Shown: in pieces, positions 61,316-64,000 of the stretch
How the letters are laid out: each line of letters begins with the position of its first letter
Numbering within the stretch: position 1 is the first letter of the stretch
Assembly (NCBI RefSeq): GCF_004193775.1
Contig: NC_041002.1
Coordinates: 14,646,113 to 14,710,112 of the forward strand
DNA: 64,000 bases
Origin: Glycine soja
Lineage: Eukaryota > Streptophyta > Magnoliopsida > Fabales > Fabaceae
Direction of reading: 5' to 3'
Notes under the pieces: model-generated
The model's database searches: none
What the model was told of the DNA's origin: nothing
The model's input: only the letters and a program-made list of their open reading frames with translations
Position numbers and translations under genes: made by a program

Positions 61316-62518
61316 AATCATTGTTATCAAAAAGAAAAGAACACACTTTACGGCACCCTTACTGAACTCGTGCTAGAGCTAGAGTAATGGGTGAAGTAAA
61401 GGAGGTGCAAGAGCAAATGAAGGCCGACATGGAGGCCATGAAAGAGCAAATGACCATAATGATGGAGGCCATGATGAGCATGAAGAAGATAATGGAAGTC
61501 AATGCGGTTGCAGTTGCCGCTACCAGCGCTGTTGCTAAGGTGAACCCGATGCCCCCATCTGACCTCAACCAAATGAAACATCCAACCTCAGATATGGTAG
61601 GCAAAGATTTGGGAATTACGGACGGCCCTATGATGTGCAAATTCAAAACTAGCACGCCTTCCCGCCATATGGCTTGCCTCCCAACTATACACCACCCAAT
61701 GTGGCGTACACTCCCAATGAGGATGTCAATAACTTCGCTCCCATACTCATTGAGAGCCGACAACCTCATCATGTACATGTCTCTCAACCCATGGGGGAGA
61801 CACATGAAATTCCCCACCATAATCTAGCCGACTTCAAGCCTTGCCTCGGATATGCCACTGAAGGGCAAGTAGTTGGTGGTATACCCCTACAAAACACTTT
61901 GGAGGGGCCTCAATTTCGCCCCCCAACCACAACCCTTCTATGGAAAAATGGTGGGTTACACACCTTCAAGCTTTGCAGATTTGGTCTTCGCCAGCGAAAG
62001 GATCAAAGTGGGTTTGGAAAAAGGCAAATCTGATCATCCTGCTTTGATGAATGCGAAAATTGGGGCAAATGAAGAGGATGAGAATGAGGGAGAAACTCTT
62101 GCTATGACTGCCATTCCTACATGGTCAAATTTCCCATCAGCCCAACAATGTCATTACTCAGCCAATAACAGTCCCTCTCACCCAATCATCCACAAAGGCC
62201 ATCCCCAATCATCCATAAAGCCTGCCCGCCACACATCCGGTGCCAAAACACCAACCAAAAAGGAATTTTGTAGCAAAAAGCCTGTAGGATTCACCCCAAA
62301 TTCCAGTGTCATATGCTAACTTGCTCTCATATCTACTTGATAATGCAATGGTAGCCATAACCCCTGCCAGGGTTCCTCAACCTCCATTTTTTCGAGGATA
62401 CGACTCGAACGCAACATGTGCATATCATGGAGGAGTTATGGGACATTCCATTGAGCACTGTGTGACCTCGAAGCGTAAGGTGCAAAGTCTAATTGATGCG
62501 GGCTGGCTGAAAATTTGA
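61316..62518 (+). pseudogene. Degenerate Tat/Ogre-like Ty3/gypsy gag
   Basis: Gag remnants in several + frames. 61387-61660 has a methionine-rich coiled-coil-like N-terminus (QMKADMEAMKEQMTIMMEAM). From 61674 another frame continues with PPNYTPPNVAYTPNEDVNNF and VGGIPLQNTLEGPQF. From about 61945 a further frame has MVGYTPSSFADLVFASERIK. 62306-62518 has PPFFRGYDSNATCAYHGG and a zinc-knuckle-like C-x2-H-x5-H-x4-C (CAYHGGVMGHSIEHC), ending at TGA. Compared with my memory of legume Tat gag proteins, the capsid core between LEGPQF and MVGYTP is missing, so an internal deletion is likely. At least three frame changes exclude function. It abuts the satellite on the left. Confidence 0.8.
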
Positions 62519-63277
62519 GGAGAATCACTTGTTGAATCCTAACATTGACAAGCGACACCACACATGGGGCAATTTTGAAAGTTGTTGTTAGATGTCTCTA
62601 ATGACTCATCAGGATTTTCAAGTTTATGCCATTATTGTAAACCACAGTTACAATGCTAAATAAAATGGATAAATTTGACATCTTTGTCCCTCATCCTCTC
62701 GTAATTACATCTTTGCTTCCACTAGAATGTGGGTGCAAGCCATTGGTTTGTTTGCTCAAGCGACCTGTGCTCCTGAGTTTGGACTTCCAAGACCGTTCAA
62801 TCAGAAATTACTCATGCTACACATTTGGTGAGGGTGCCGTAAAACGACGAGTAAAGCGAAAAAAAAAGTTCAAAAAGAAAAAGGAAAAAAGCATTTGATT
62901 GACTGTGTTTTCAAGTAAAAATATAGACGTTCATGTGACCTCATTTTATCATTCCGGAAAGTTTGTCTTTTTTAGAGAGAAGTGAGTTATCAAGAATAGG
63001 AGTCATTTGACTTAACTCGTCAACTGAAAAAATCCTTCAACTATTTCTCGTCCTTGAAAAATTCTTTTTGCGAGAATCAACTGCCTCTTTCATTCTTCCT
63101 TGCTACAAGGTTGTGAAAACAAAACAACAATGGATACCTCAGAGCCCTACACTAGGGCAATGAAATGCACCATGCATAAACCTCAAGCGAACCTAGGGGA
63201 ATATCAAAAGTTCTCACCCGCCGATGTTTTTAAACAAAAAAAGGGGGGGACAAACCCTAGGATTTCAATGGATTGAT
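62519..63277 (+). mobile_element. Non-coding remainder of the Tat-like element
   Basis: No recognisable domain. Short frames only, including a Lys-rich tail near 62860-62895. A purine run AAAAAAAGGGGGGGA at about 63236-63250 resembles the polypurine tract that precedes the 3' LTR in Tat/Ogre elements. What follows at 63278 is a different LTR in the opposite orientation, so the element's own 3' LTR is absent or displaced. Pol is missing. Confidence 0.5.
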
Positions 63278-64000
63278 TGTAACGACCCGCCTCGTCGCTA
63301 TGGTATCCACACTCTAATATTCGATGATTTCAATTTTTTTTATAAAAAGAACTTCCTTAATTTTTTATTATGAAAATAGAAGTGATTTTGTCACAACATA
63401 AATTCATCCAACAACACGCCATTACTTAAGTGAATATGCATAATTACATAGAAACAATAATTCGGTACACGCCATACACATAACAAAAATTAAATCTGTT
63501 CATAGATATAATTAAAATCCCAGTTTTACATCTTTAACTCAACAAAATAAAACTTAAAAACCAACTACGGAGGAGTTGATTACAAAACACAACTCTCCCA
63601 AAATAACGCCAACGTCATCACGTCGGCTCGGCGGCTCCTCACCAGAACCTTACTCCCTGCACCCTGCCAATGTCATTCTGCTCCCACGAACAAGGTTCGT
63701 GATCATCACAGGTATCAACCACACAATACAAAATTGCAAGGGTGAGTTCATTATAAAAAGAACCAATACCAATTCCAAATAACCACAATTACCAAGGAAC
63801 ATAGGCAAACATGATGAGCATACACAACAATCATTATTCAACACTCATATCCAACAAATATTCATCATCCACATCCAACAATTACTCATCATCCATCCAT
63901 GGACCCAATCAAGACTGCACAGAATGATGCATGCACCTGACTCAACACTCAGATGCAATGTGGTACGTACCAACAACAACCAAATCTCAGGAAATAGCCT
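63278..64000 (-). mobile_element. Terminal part of another LTR element, likely minus orientation
   Basis: The segment starts TGTAACGACCCGCCTCGTCG. On the minus strand this reads as an LTR 3' end, ...GGGTCGTTACA, a terminus common in plant gypsy (Tekay-type) LTRs as I remember them. No primer site lies outside this end, which suits a solo LTR or a 3' LTR of an element extending right. The rest is AT-rich with CATCATCCA-type short repeats near 63840-63900 and no coding domain. The window ends inside it. Confidence 0.55.

Noticed and set aside
61348..61820. His-rich minus frames opposite the Tat-like gag as metal-binding proteins
   Set aside because: They are shadows of the Met-rich gag N-terminus on the + strand, with no independent support.
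62653..62898. 81-codon frame ending in a Lys-rich tail as a small basic protein gene
   Set aside because: It lies in the non-coding remainder of a decayed retroelement. The tail comes from an A-rich run, and no domain is recognisable.

Overview
This window is almost entirely repetitive plant pericentromeric or centromeric DNA. It most resembles soybean (Glycine max or a close Glycine relative). The attribution rests on a 91-bp-based satellite that resembles, from memory, the soybean SB92/CentGm 91-92 bp centromere repeats, and on LTR-retrotransposon remnants of legume style. I see no intact host gene, tRNA, rRNA or CRISPR array. The many open frames are satellite by-products or broken retrotransposon genes.

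Layout: (1) 1-586, the 3' part of an LTR in + orientation, inserted into the reverse transcriptase of a decayed minus-strand Athila-like Ty3/gypsy element (587-3302, reading gag, protease, RT from right to left). (2) About 3303-38247, satellite array 1: a 273-bp higher-order repeat made of three diverged 91-bp monomers (A-B-C), all head to tail. It carries several layers of segmental tandem duplication and two retrotransposon insertions with perfect 5-bp target-site duplications: a composite insertion at 11460-13186 (TSD CGATG) and a solo LTR at 13225-14258 (TSD AATAT). (3) 38248-38347, exactly 100 N, an assembly gap placed at the change from one satellite to the other. (4) 38348-61315, satellite array 2: an unrelated-looking 445-bp tandem repeat with subfamilies, multi-monomer duplications and out-of-phase junctions. 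It is interrupted at 59347-60485 by a solo LTR (TSD ATCGC) whose first ~200 bp still encode what looks like the end of a gypsy polyprotein. (5) 61316-63277, a degenerate Tat/Ogre-like gag fragment with a zinc-knuckle-like motif. (6) 63278-64000, the terminal part of another LTR element, probably in minus orientation.

The parts act as a structural domain rather than as a gene set. Two satellite families expand by unequal exchange, LTR elements insert into them, and recombination then reduces those elements to solo LTRs. The best candidates for something undescribed are the 445-bp satellite, the trimeric organisation of the 91-bp satellite and its nested duplications, and the chimeric insertion at 11460-13186.
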